Shown in pieces: positions 24,313 to 32,245 of a stretch of 35,253 nt of DNA. A program made the translations under genes and the position numbers. The stretch lies in NCBI GenBank assembly GCA_938084925.1, contig CALKFY010000127.1:1-35253 (forward strand). The letters are read 5' to 3'. How positions within the stretch are numbered: position 1 is the stretch's first letter; every line of letters begins with the position of its first letter. The DNA comes from an uncultured Pseudomonadales bacterium (GTDB lineage Bacteria; Pseudomonadota; Gammaproteobacteria; Pseudomonadales; Balneatricaceae). The notes below the pieces were generated by a model. The model was given only the letters and a program-made list of their open reading frames with translations. It was not told the DNA's origin and ran no database searches.

Positions 24313-24932
24313 AAGTAATGATTATTGATAACTACGATTCTTTTACCTACAACTTGTATCAATATATAGGTGAGATTTTAGAAGAAGCGCAACGTAGGGG
24401 AAGTATTAGTACTTTCGAAATAGTTGTTAAGCGTAACGATGAAGTTAGCTTGCTAGACGTGGCAGTAGCGGCACCGGACCGAATTATTATTTCACCAGGA
24501 CCAGGCTCTCCAGATGACCCAGAGTACTTTGGAGTATGCGCTGATGTTATTAAGCAGCTAGGCCCTAAGATTCCATTACTGGGTGTATGTCTGGGTATGC
24601 AGGGTATTGTGCATTGCTTTGGTGGTAAAGTTGGTTTGGCCAAACTACCTATGCATGGCAAGGTGAGTCCTATTAGTCACAATGCTAGCGGTTTATTCTT
24701 GGATATTCCCGATAACTTGGAAGTTATGCGTTATCACTCGCTTGTAGCCGAACCAGGTTCAATCCCAGATTGTTTAATGGTGACAGCTACTATTGCTGAA
24801 TTGGAAGCAGGTGAAGAAGCCGAAATTATGGCAGTGGAGCATAAAGAATATCCGATTAGTGGTATTCAATTTCATCCAGAATCCTTCGCTACCGAAGGTG
24901 GCAAGGAATTAATACAAAACTTCTTGTTTTAA
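24309..24932 (+). CDS. trpG: Anthranilate synthase component II (glutamine amidotransferase)
   Basis: Supplies ammonia from glutamine to TrpE. Class I amidotransferase triad: Cys94 in LLGVCLGMQG, and His and Glu in IQFHPESFATEGG near 188-190. IDNYDSFTYNLYQYIGE and IIISPGPGSPDDPEYFG are standard. The segment EEAQRRGSISTFEIVVKRND and the C-terminal half read unlike common pseudomonad or enteric TrpG. trpD and trpC do not follow, since the next gene is on the opposite strand behind a palindromic repeat starting six bases after the stop, so the rest of the pathway must be elsewhere. Confidence 0.92.
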   Translation: MKVMIIDNYDSFTYNLYQYIGEILEEAQRRGSISTFEIVVKRNDEVSLLDVAVAAPDRIIISPGPGSPDDPEYFGVCADVIKQLGPKIPLLGVCLGMQGIVHCFGGKVGLAKLPMHGKVSPISHNASGLFLDIPDNLEVMRYHSLVAEPGSIPDCLMVTATIAELEAGEEAEIMAVEHKEYPISGIQFHPESFATEGGKELIQNFLF

Positions 24933-24937
24933 TAACT

Positions 24938-24962
24938 GGGGTCAGATCTCAGGTCTGTCCCC
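24938..24962. repeat. Palindromic repeat, short form (copy 4 of 5)
   Basis: GGGGTCAGA-tctcagg-TCTGTCCCC. It starts six bases after the trpG stop and covers the stop codon and last codons of the convergent dehydrogenase gene. One arm base differs from the consensus. Confidence 0.85.
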
Positions 24963-25844
24963 GTTAAGGGCTTCAACCCAAGCCAAATACCCAGCCTGAT
25001 CCAATTCCCCTTGGCCTGCATCTACCATCGCCTGCCACTGCTCGGTACTTCGCTCAAGCAACGGTAAGCTAATACCTTGCTGACTAGCCAATAAGCTAGC
25101 TTGCTGCATATCCTTAAGCTGAGTTGTGGCTCTAGCACCTGGGGTGAAACAGTGGTCTAGCATACGTTGACCGTGGATTTGCAGGATCTTACTGTCGGCA
25201 AAACCACCACTCAAGGCATCTCTAACATGAGTTGGATCGGCACCGGCCTGTTGGGCAAGGTGCAGGGCTTCGGCAACGATACCAACCGTTGTGCCGACAA
25301 TCATTTGATTGGCTGTTTTAGCAATTTGACCACAGCCGGGTGGACCAACGTGGGTAATCTTGGCAGCCATAGCCTGGAATGCGGGCATGGCGCGCGCTAA
25401 TTGCGATGCCTCACCACCAACCATGACAGAGAGGTTGGCTTCTAGGGCGCCTTTTTGGCCACCAGAAACAGGCGCATCTAGGTAGTGAGCGCCTATTTTT
25501 GTGATTTGTTGTGCTATTTCTAGAGTTAGATCGAAGCGGCTGGTGCCCATGTCGATAACTAATGTGTCGGGGGTTAGCTGCTTGAGTAAACCTTGTTCTC
25601 CAGTGGTCACAGCTTGCAAGGCATTAGAGTCGGTGACACAGATAATAATGATTGCAGCGGGTAGGTTAGCTGCCATGCTGGCAGGGCTAGCATGCCAAGT
25701 AGCGCCTTGTTCTAGTATGGTTGTGGCACTTGCAGCGGTACGTGTGTTCACATGAACTTCAAAGCCTGCCTTGAGCAGGTTGCTTGCCATAGCTTGGCCC
25801 ATAAGGCCCAAGCCAATAAATCCTATTTCCGGTTTAGGGGTCAT
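24942..25844 (-). CDS. 3-hydroxyisobutyrate dehydrogenase-family reductase (tartronate semialdehyde or threonate type)
   Basis: A 300-aa beta-hydroxyacid dehydrogenase. The Rossmann motif is IGFIGLGLMGQAMASNL, followed by DAPVSGGQKGALE and the catalytic Lys in GCGQIAKTANQMI; FTPGARATTQLKDM closes the C-terminal helical domain. ATG 25844 (MTPKPEIGFIG) is chosen; a longer frame to 25925 would overrun the divergent promoter. It is divergent from a hydroxypyruvate-isomerase-like gene (62-base gap), so GarR/GlxR (tartronate semialdehyde reductase) or LtnD (threonate dehydrogenase) are the likely functions. The last residues, NGDRPEI, and the stop are encoded by the palindromic repeat. Confidence 0.88.
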   Translation of the reverse strand: MTPKPEIGFIGLGLMGQAMASNLLKAGFEVHVNTRTAASATTILEQGATWHASPASMAANLPAAIIIICVTDSNALQAVTTGEQGLLKQLTPDTLVIDMGTSRFDLTLEIAQQITKIGAHYLDAPVSGGQKGALEANLSVMVGGEASQLARAMPAFQAMAAKITHVGPPGCGQIAKTANQMIVGTTVGIVAEALHLAQQAGADPTHVRDALSGGFADSKILQIHGQRMLDHCFTPGARATTQLKDMQQASLLASQQGISLPLLERSTEQWQAMVDAGQGELDQAGYLAWVEALNGDRPEI

Positions 25845-25906
25845 GGTATGGTGACGACTCTTGTTGTTGATAACATTACGCTTGGTAGCGTGAGGACAGT
25901 GCAGTA

Positions 25907-26704
25907 ATGATACCCCTGTGTGCAAATATTTCCATGCTTTATAACGAAGTCGATTTTTTACAGCGTTATGAGTGTGCAGCAGAGGATGGTTTTACCGGCG
26001 TCGAATGTTTGTTTCCCTATGCCTATAGTGCGGCAGAGGTTAATGCTGTACGTCGGGATGCTGGGGTGGCGCAAGTGTTGTTCAATACTAGCCCTGGTGC
26101 CAGTGCTGACGCGTGGCAAGCAGGTGAGAGGGGCATGGCATGCCATCCTGAGGCAGGTGCTGAATTTCGTGCTAGTGTGGAACAAGCGCTGCATTACGCA
26201 AGGTCTTTAGATACCAAACTGGTGCATGTTATGGCTGGGTTACTGCCGGATGACTTAACCTTGGCTGAAGCTGAGCAAATATACGTAGAGAATCTATCTT
26301 GGGCAGCGACAGAAGCCGACAAGGCGAAGGTTACTCTTACCCTAGAAGCCATTAATCCCATAGATATGCCGGGTTATATGCTCACTACTCAAGAACAAGC
26401 AGCAAACCTGCTACAACGCATTGGCGCTGATAACGTGAAATTGCAGTTTGATTTCTTTCACTGTGAAAAGTATCAGGGTGATAGTTTAGAGCGCTTTCGG
26501 CATTTCTCCCGCTATATTGCCCATGTACAAATAGCTGGTGTGCCTAATAGGCATGAACCGGATACGGGAAGCTTGGATTATAGGCAAGTGTTCGCCCTGC
26601 TGCAGGAACTGGGTTATGCCGGTGCTGTCGGTTGTGAGTATCGTCCTAGTGGCAATACCCGTGAAGGTTTGGGTTGGATGAAGCTTAATGGGGTCAGACC
26701 TTAG
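25907..26704 (+). CDS. Hydroxypyruvate isomerase / 2-oxo-tetronate isomerase family
   Basis: A 265-aa TIM-barrel isomerase of the Hyi/OtnI family. Metal-binding acids are Glu147 (LTLEAINPIDMPGYML), Asp182 (LQFDFFHCEKYQGD), a His in HVQIAGVPNRHEPD, and Glu244 (GCEYRPSG). Hyi interconverts hydroxypyruvate and tartronate semialdehyde; OtnI isomerises 2-oxo-tetronate. The neighbouring reductase fits either route. No glyoxylate carboligase (gcl) or otnC/otnK is in the window. The last residues NGVRP and the stop codon are contributed by a palindromic repeat, so the natural C-terminus may originally have differed. Confidence 0.88.
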   Translation: MIPLCANISMLYNEVDFLQRYECAAEDGFTGVECLFPYAYSAAEVNAVRRDAGVAQVLFNTSPGASADAWQAGERGMACHPEAGAEFRASVEQALHYARSLDTKLVHVMAGLLPDDLTLAEAEQIYVENLSWAATEADKAKVTLTLEAINPIDMPGYMLTTQEQAANLLQRIGADNVKLQFDFFHCEKYQGDSLERFRHFSRYIAHVQIAGVPNRHEPDTGSLDYRQVFALLQELGYAGAVGCEYRPSGNTREGLGWMKLNGVRP

Positions 26705-26714
26705 GCCTGACCCC
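26690..26714. repeat. Palindromic repeat, short form (copy 5 of 5)
   Basis: GGGGTCAGA-ccttagg-CCTGACCCC. It begins inside the end of the isomerase gene: GGG GTC AGA CCT TAG codes for GVRP and its stop. It sits between this gene and the convergent solute-binding protein gene, so it may also act as a bidirectional terminator. Confidence 0.85.
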
Positions 26715-26736
26715 AGCAGTTAATTGTTGCTAGTAA

Positions 26737-28341
26737 TTAAGCAAACCACCAGCGTTCAGCTGCTTTACCGCCATCCATTTCCCAGTTAGCAGCAACGTCA
26801 TCATTATGCATAACGTTTTTGCCTAAGGCGTGGATGTTGTTAGCAAACATTGGCACCAAAGCACCGCCATCGTCGCTAATCAGCATCTGACATTCGTGAT
26901 ACATTTCACGACGTTTGTTTGTATCGGTTTCCGAGCGAGCGGTCTTCACTAACTCGTTAAAGCGGTCCGCTGCGGCACCGGTCTTCCAGTTAGTATCGTT
27001 CCACTTGGTATCGTTAGTGTAAGCGGCAGAGAACATCCAATCTTCTGTTGGACGACCGCCCCAGTAGCATGCCGACCAAGGCTTCTTGTTCCATACGTTG
27101 GACCAGTAACCATCTTTCGGCTCACGCAACACTTCGATGTTAAGGCCTGACTTAGCAGCCGAGGACTTGATCAACAGGGCTGCATCTACTGCGCCAGCAA
27201 AGGCTGCGTCAGAGGAAGATAACTGTATCTTACTGCCGTCATATCCCGCTTTCTTAAGGTGGAAGGCAGCCTTGTCAGGGTCATAGGCACGCTGTGGCAT
27301 AACATTGTTATGATAAGGGTTGGCGGTTGAGATAGGATGGTCATTACCTAAGGCACCGTGACCAGACAATATCTTCTGTACTAATTCTTCACGGTCGACA
27401 GATAGCTTGATTGCCATACGCATATCATAGTTATCGAATGGTGCGGCATCAACGCGCATGGGGAAGGTGTAGTGCAAAGTGCCAGTGGTTTCTAATACCT
27501 TCACGTTAGGGTTGCGGCCCAACAGGTGTACAGTCTTGGGATCAACACGGCCAATAACGTCTACGTCACCATTCATGATAGCGTTTTGACGGGCTACAGT
27601 GTCTAGCAAGGAGATGAATTCAACTTCATCAAAGTGGCCGGCACCTTCTTTCCAGTAGTTAGGATTGCGATGCAGCTTAGCACGTACACCTGGTTCGTAG
27701 CTGTCCATGATATAGGCGCCGGTACCGATACCGGAGGTCCAATCTAGCTCGCCGTCCTTGTCAGGCATGATAGCAAAGTGGTAATCACTGGTGATAAAGG
27801 CAAAGTCAGCGTTACCGTCGTTTAGTTCGAAAATAACGGTGTTGCCTTCAATTTTGATGTCGGCTACGGCGGACAATAGGCCCTTGCCGGCTGACTTGGA
27901 GTCTTCGCCCATGTGGAAACGGAAGGAAGTCACAACATCTTGTGGCGTTAATGCTTTGCCGTTATGGAATTCAACGCCATCACGCAACGTGAAGCGCCAA
28001 GTTTTTGCACCGTTACTAGGCTCTGCTGAAGCGGCTAGCTCTGGACGTAACTGGCCATCTGGGCCAACTTCCATTAAGTGGTTACAGTAAGCGTAGCAAA
28101 CACCCTGGGACATGCCGTTTTCGTGGGTGCCTGGATCTAGAGAGTCAGTTGTCGAACCGTGTGGAATACCCAGCCGGAAGGTGCCTCCACGCTTTGGGGT
28201 GCCAGCCAGAACATTGCTAGCCATACTCATGGCCGCTGGTAGAGCAATACCCGCTGCTACGCTAGAGGAAATAAATTGACGGCGGTTTAAGCGGCCGACT
28301 GATAATTGTTGTTTGATGGATTCGAGGTACTTATCTTGCAT
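26737..28341 (-). CDS. Family-5 ABC solute-binding protein with Tat signal
   Basis: A 534-aa periplasmic binding protein of the DppA/OppA/nickel-type (SBP_bac_5) group. A twin-arginine motif is at residues 20-21 (LNRRQFISSSVAAGIALPAA, cut near NVLAG), which implies export of a folded protein; no lipobox Cys follows. Further family signs are TWRFTLRDGVEFHNGKALTP, DVVTSFRF and DNYDMRMAIKLSVDREELVQ. AGGAGA lies just before ATG 28341. It is divergent from the permease genes over 334 bases, an unusual split since the SBP normally heads the same operon. The ligand could be a peptide, opine or organic acid and is unresolved. Confidence 0.9.
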   Translation of the reverse strand: MQDKYLESIKQQLSVGRLNRRQFISSSVAAGIALPAAMSMASNVLAGTPKRGGTFRLGIPHGSTTDSLDPGTHENGMSQGVCYAYCNHLMEVGPDGQLRPELAASAEPSNGAKTWRFTLRDGVEFHNGKALTPQDVVTSFRFHMGEDSKSAGKGLLSAVADIKIEGNTVIFELNDGNADFAFITSDYHFAIMPDKDGELDWTSGIGTGAYIMDSYEPGVRAKLHRNPNYWKEGAGHFDEVEFISLLDTVARQNAIMNGDVDVIGRVDPKTVHLLGRNPNVKVLETTGTLHYTFPMRVDAAPFDNYDMRMAIKLSVDREELVQKILSGHGALGNDHPISTANPYHNNVMPQRAYDPDKAAFHLKKAGYDGSKIQLSSSDAAFAGAVDAALLIKSSAAKSGLNIEVLREPKDGYWSNVWNKKPWSACYWGGRPTEDWMFSAAYTNDTKWNDTNWKTGAAADRFNELVKTARSETDTNKRREMYHECQMLISDDGGALVPMFANNIHALGKNVMHNDDVAANWEMDGGKAAERWWFA

Positions 28342-28675
28342 TGTTTTTATTCTCCTAAATGTACACTATTGGACGAAATCATCAGCTGTAAGAGAGGGAT
28401 TAACCGCTTAAAATCGCTAGTGATTTCTAATACCAAAGTAGAAACTATCATAAAAAATCAAAGAAGTTAAATTTCTTTGTCATTAGTTTTTTTTAAGCTA
28501 TGGGTATAAAAAATATGCTCTCTAGTTAGCTATAAATTTATTAAATAGGGCTTTCTTTGTGATCGCCTGCTTAGTAGTATTGAATTGAAAATTACAAAAA
28601 TAATAGGGCAGACAGTTATAAAAACTAGGTGTAGACCTAGTTGCAAGGTTTGCCATACTCTGGAGAACAACGACA
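28342..28675. other. Divergent control region between SBP and permease genes
   Basis: This 334-base AT-rich gap must hold promoters in both directions. It has a ribosome-binding site for the SBP gene (AGGAGA on the minus strand, 28355-28350) and one for the permease (GGAGA upstream of 28676). Weak dyads occur at 28411-28426 (AAATC/GATTT). A stronger dyad at 28623-28642 is listed separately. No gene seen. Confidence 0.6.
28623..28642. promoter_or_regulatory. Perfect 8-bp inverted repeat, candidate operator
   Basis: AACTAGGTgtagACCTAGTT is a perfect inverted repeat with a 4-base centre, about 35 bases before the permease start. Its position between probable promoter and start fits an operator for a dimeric regulator; no regulator gene is next to it. 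Confidence 0.4.
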
Positions 28676-29656
28676 GTGCATCCGATACTAAGTACCGTTA
28701 TCCAAAGGCTTGGATTAGGTCTGCTTACTCTTTTTATTGTTTCAATAATTATCTTTAGTTCCTTAGAATTCTTACCAGGTGACTTCGGTCAAGCTGTGCT
28801 TGGGCAAGCCGCATTGCCTGAAACTGTGGAAGCTTTTCGCCGCGAACTAGGCTTAGATCGCCCTCCAATAGAGCGCTATTTTATGTGGATTGGTAATGTA
28901 CTACAGGGCGACTTGGGTACGGCTTTCTCCGGACGTAATGCTTCTGGCGTGGATCGTTCTCGAGAAGTATGGAGCATGATTGAGCCGCGTTTGATGAACA
29001 CCTTGTTCTTGGCTTCAATGACTGCAATCATTGCCGTGCCTCTGTCTTTGTTTCTTGGTATCACAGCAGCACTTTATCGCAACTCCATTTACGATCGCGT
29101 GGTTAACTCAACAACCTTGACGACCATTTCCTTTCCTGAATTCTTTGTGGCTTATATTTTGATTTTGGTATTTTCCACCTACTTTAAAGTATTCCCGTCG
29201 CTCGCCAATATCTCCGATGATACGGCCTTAGGGGAGAAGATATATCGTTCAGCTTTACCCGCTATAGCACTTACCATGGTTATCGTCGCACATATGATGC
29301 GTATGACTAGGGCGGCCATTATTAATTTGCTAGCCAGTCCTTATATTGAAATGGCCGAATTAAAAGGTGTGAGTAAGTCGCAAATTATCTTGCGCCATGC
29401 ACTGCCCAATGCTTGGGCACCCATCGTCAACGTTATTGCCTTTAACTTGGCCTATTTAGTAGTAGGCGTAGTGGTAGTGGAGGTGGTATTTGTTTACCCC
29501 GGTCTTGGGCAGCTTATGGTCGATGCAGTAACTAGCCGTGACATACCAGTGGTGCAGGGCTGTGCCTTGATCTTCGCTGGTACCTACATTTTGTTAAATT
29601 TGTTTGCCGACGTCATTTCCATTATTACTAACCCAAGGTTGTTGCATCCACGATGA
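28676..29656 (+). CDS. ABC transporter permease, DppB type
   Basis: A 326-aa inner-membrane permease. The N-terminal helix is LGLGLLTLFIVSIIIFSSLEF followed by LPGDFGQ, the DppB/OppB family start; further hydrophobic helices lie at about 100-135, 150-175, 195-215, 245-275 and 290-318. The EAA loop that contacts the ATPase is PYIEMAELKGVSKSQIILRH. Start is GTG 28676 with GGAGA about ten bases upstream. The final codons overlap the next permease by four bases (ATGA), so translation is coupled. Confidence 0.93.
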   Translation: MHPILSTVIQRLGLGLLTLFIVSIIIFSSLEFLPGDFGQAVLGQAALPETVEAFRRELGLDRPPIERYFMWIGNVLQGDLGTAFSGRNASGVDRSREVWSMIEPRLMNTLFLASMTAIIAVPLSLFLGITAALYRNSIYDRVVNSTTLTTISFPEFFVAYILILVFSTYFKVFPSLANISDDTALGEKIYRSALPAIALTMVIVAHMMRMTRAAIINLLASPYIEMAELKGVSKSQIILRHALPNAWAPIVNVIAFNLAYLVVGVVVVEVVFVYPGLGQLMVDAVTSRDIPVVQGCALIFAGTYILLNLFADVISIITNPRLLHPR

Positions 29657-30582
29657 GTGATTCTAATAATAATCAATCTACCAACTATACTGCGGCAGGC
29701 GAAGTAACCCTGGTTAAGGCGCGCCGTAGTTTTCTTGAAAACTTAATACGTACTCTCAAGTCGGCACCACCAACAGCATGGTTTGGTATGGTGGTGATTG
29801 CTGCCTATTTGTTTGTTGCCCTTTTTGCTCCCTTATTAGCCCCCCATGGCGAAGCGGAAGTATTTCCCTTGGCATATGCACCCTGGAGCGATGAATTTAT
29901 ATTGGGTACAGATGCTTTAGGTCGTGATGTATTTAGTCGCCTCATCTACGGTGCTCGTAATACCATCGGCATTGCCGTTGCCACGACCTTATTGGCGTTT
30001 ATAATTGGTGGTAGCCTTGGTGTTATTGCTGCTATAAGCCGTAATTGGATGGACCAGGTATTGAGCCGCTTTGTTGACGTATTGATGGCTATTCCATCTT
30101 TGATCTTCGCTTTGATGTTGCTTTCCATTTTCGGTGCCAACGCTATCAACTTGATCTTTATTATCGCGGTGTTAGATGCCACTCGTGTATTCCGCTTAAC
30201 CCGAGCAGTGGCTCTAAACGTGGTGGTGATGGACTATGTAGAAGCGGCACGTTTGCGTGGTGAAGGTTTGGGTTGGGTTATGCGCAAAGAGATTTTACCC
30301 AACATCATGCCGCCTCTGGTTGCGGAATTTGGTCTACGTTTTTGCTTTGTATTTCTGACCATTGCAGCCTTGTCTTTCTTGGGTGTAGGCATTCAGCCGC
30401 CTACGGCTGACTGGGGCTCGATGGTACGTGAAAATGCTGGCCTAATTCAGTTTGCAGAATATGATTTAACGGCTGCCTTAACACCAATGATTCCAGCTGC
30501 GGCAATCGCCTTGTTAACTGTAGCAGTTAACTTTGTTGTTGATTGGTTCCTACACAAAACAAGTGGCTTACGCGATGAGTGA
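29653..30582 (+). CDS. ABC transporter permease, DppC type
   Basis: A 309-aa permease partner of the DppB-like protein. It has the DppC/OppC features: N-terminal helix AWFGMVVIAAYLFVALFAPL, LGTDALGRDVFSRLIYGARN, helices to the C-terminus, and the EAA loop DYVEAARLRGEGLGWVMRKE followed by ILPNIMPPL. Overlaps the upstream permease by four bases and the ATPase by eight (ATGAGTGA). Confidence 0.94.
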   Translation: MSDSNNNQSTNYTAAGEVTLVKARRSFLENLIRTLKSAPPTAWFGMVVIAAYLFVALFAPLLAPHGEAEVFPLAYAPWSDEFILGTDALGRDVFSRLIYGARNTIGIAVATTLLAFIIGGSLGVIAAISRNWMDQVLSRFVDVLMAIPSLIFALMLLSIFGANAINLIFIIAVLDATRVFRLTRAVALNVVVMDYVEAARLRGEGLGWVMRKEILPNIMPPLVAEFGLRFCFVFLTIAALSFLGVGIQPPTADWGSMVRENAGLIQFAEYDLTAALTPMIPAAAIALLTVAVNFVVDWFLHKTSGLRDE

Positions 30583-32188
30583 TAATAATAAAGAAATTCT
30601 TTTAGAGATGCGCGATGTGCGCATCGATGGTTATAGTGATGATCGCTGGCACGAAATTATCAAGGGCGTTGATCTAACTCTGCGTCGCGGTGAAATTCTT
30701 GGCTTGATTGGTGAGTCTGGCGCTGGTAAATCCACCTTGGGTTTGGCCGCCATGGGCTTTGCTCGACCTGGTTGCAAGATATCTAGTGGTTCCATCAAGT
30801 TTGACGGCATGGAACTGACTGACATGTCAGAAAAGGATCAGCGTAATTTACGTGGTTCTCGTATCTGCTACGTGGCCCAATCTGCAGCGGCATCTTTTAA
30901 CCCAGCACATCGTTTGTTGGAGCAAACTGTTGAAGCCACTGTTCAGTACAAGCTGCAAAGCGAAAATGATGCTAAGCAAGATGCGCGTGCACTATATAAA
31001 GATCTGCAGTTACCCGATCCTGAGAATATTGGTGATCGCTACCCTCATCAAGTATCGGGTGGTCAGTTGCAACGCGTGATGACGGCTATGGCTATGTCCT
31101 CTCGTCCCGACTTGATTATCTTTGATGAGCCAACTACCGCCCTAGATGTAACCACCCAGGTGGAAGTCTTGGCAGCTATGCGTGAAATTGTTGAGAAGTT
31201 CAATACCGCCGCTATTTATATCACTCATGACCTTGCAGTTGTTGCACAAATGGCTGACACCATCAAAGTGTTGCGTTACGGTGAAACCGTAGAAGATGCG
31301 CCTACCCGTGCTATGTTGAGTGATCCTCAAGAGGACTATACAAAGTCTCTATGGGCTGTACGTTCCATCGAGAAGCAAGCCGCTCCTAGCGATGATATCG
31401 TGTTGGAGGTAAGGGGGGTCGATGCTAGCTATGGCGGCAGTGTTAAGGTACTACGTGATGTGAATATTAAGGTGCCACGAGGTCGTACCGTTGCCGTGGT
31501 AGGTGAATCCGGTTCTGGTAAATCTACCACAGCCAGATCTATAACGGGTTTGTTACCGCCAAGTAAAGGAGAAATTCTGTTTAACGGTCAGCCTTTACCA
31601 GCGGCCTTAAAAAACCGCACTAAAGAACAGTTGCAGCGTATTCAAATGATTTATCAAATGGCGGACACAGCCATGAATCCGCGCCACACAGTACGCGATA
31701 TTATTGGCCGCCCGTTGCAGTTTTATTTAGGTTTGTCTGGTACTGCTTTGGATCGGAAAGTTCTCGATTTGTTACAATTGATTGAACTCGATGAATCATT
31801 TATGGATCGCTTGCCAGCAGAATTGTCTGGCGGTCAGAAACAACGTATTTGCATTGCGAGGGCTTTGGCAGCCGAACCAGAACTGATAATTTGTGATGAA
31901 GTGACTTCCGCCCTGGACCAAATAGTGCAGGAAGGCATACTAAAATTGCTGTTACGTTTGCAAGAAGAGCTAGGCATTACCTATATTTTCATTACCCACG
32001 ACATCGCTACGGTACGTGCCATTTCTGACGAAATAGTGGTGATGTTCCAAGGTAAGGTGATTGAGCAAGGTAGCAAAGAAGCCATCATGGCGCCCCCGTA
32101 TCCAGAGTATACGGAGTTGCTCTTATCATCGGTGCCAGAAATGGATCCAGATTGGTTAACTAATTTATTAGCTCAGCGCGCTAGCTGA
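30575..32188 (+). CDS. Fused double ATPase of the peptide/nickel-type ABC transporter
   Basis: A 537-aa protein with two complete nucleotide-binding domains, equal to DppD and DppF fused. First domain: Walker A GESGAGKST near 46-54, signature VSGGQLQRV, Walker B LIIFDEPT. Second domain: Walker A GESGSGKST near 310-318, signature LSGGQKQRI, and LIICDEVT, where Val replaces the usual Pro of Walker B (a common variant in this group). ATG 30575 is chosen over the longer frame from 30533 because it has the coupling overlap with the permease. Followed by a clear terminator. Confidence 0.94.
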   Translation: MSDNNKEILLEMRDVRIDGYSDDRWHEIIKGVDLTLRRGEILGLIGESGAGKSTLGLAAMGFARPGCKISSGSIKFDGMELTDMSEKDQRNLRGSRICYVAQSAAASFNPAHRLLEQTVEATVQYKLQSENDAKQDARALYKDLQLPDPENIGDRYPHQVSGGQLQRVMTAMAMSSRPDLIIFDEPTTALDVTTQVEVLAAMREIVEKFNTAAIYITHDLAVVAQMADTIKVLRYGETVEDAPTRAMLSDPQEDYTKSLWAVRSIEKQAAPSDDIVLEVRGVDASYGGSVKVLRDVNIKVPRGRTVAVVGESGSGKSTTARSITGLLPPSKGEILFNGQPLPAALKNRTKEQLQRIQMIYQMADTAMNPRHTVRDIIGRPLQFYLGLSGTALDRKVLDLLQLIELDESFMDRLPAELSGGQKQRICIARALAAEPELIICDEVTSALDQIVQEGILKLLLRLQEELGITYIFITHDIATVRAISDEIVVMFQGKVIEQGSKEAIMAPPYPEYTELLLSSVPEMDPDWLTNLLAQRAS

Positions 32189-32206
32189 TAGAGCCTACAT
32201 GATAAT

Positions 32207-32234
32207 AAAAAGCCGGATTTAGTTCCGGCTTTTT
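32207..32234. terminator. Bidirectional terminator after the ABC operon
   Basis: AGCCGGA (32211-32217) pairs with TCCGGCT (32224-32230), loop TTTAGT, with A residues before and a TTTT run after. It serves the plus-strand ABC operon and the convergent dehydrogenase gene. Confidence 0.85.
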
Positions 32235-32245
32235 GATTTTTGATA

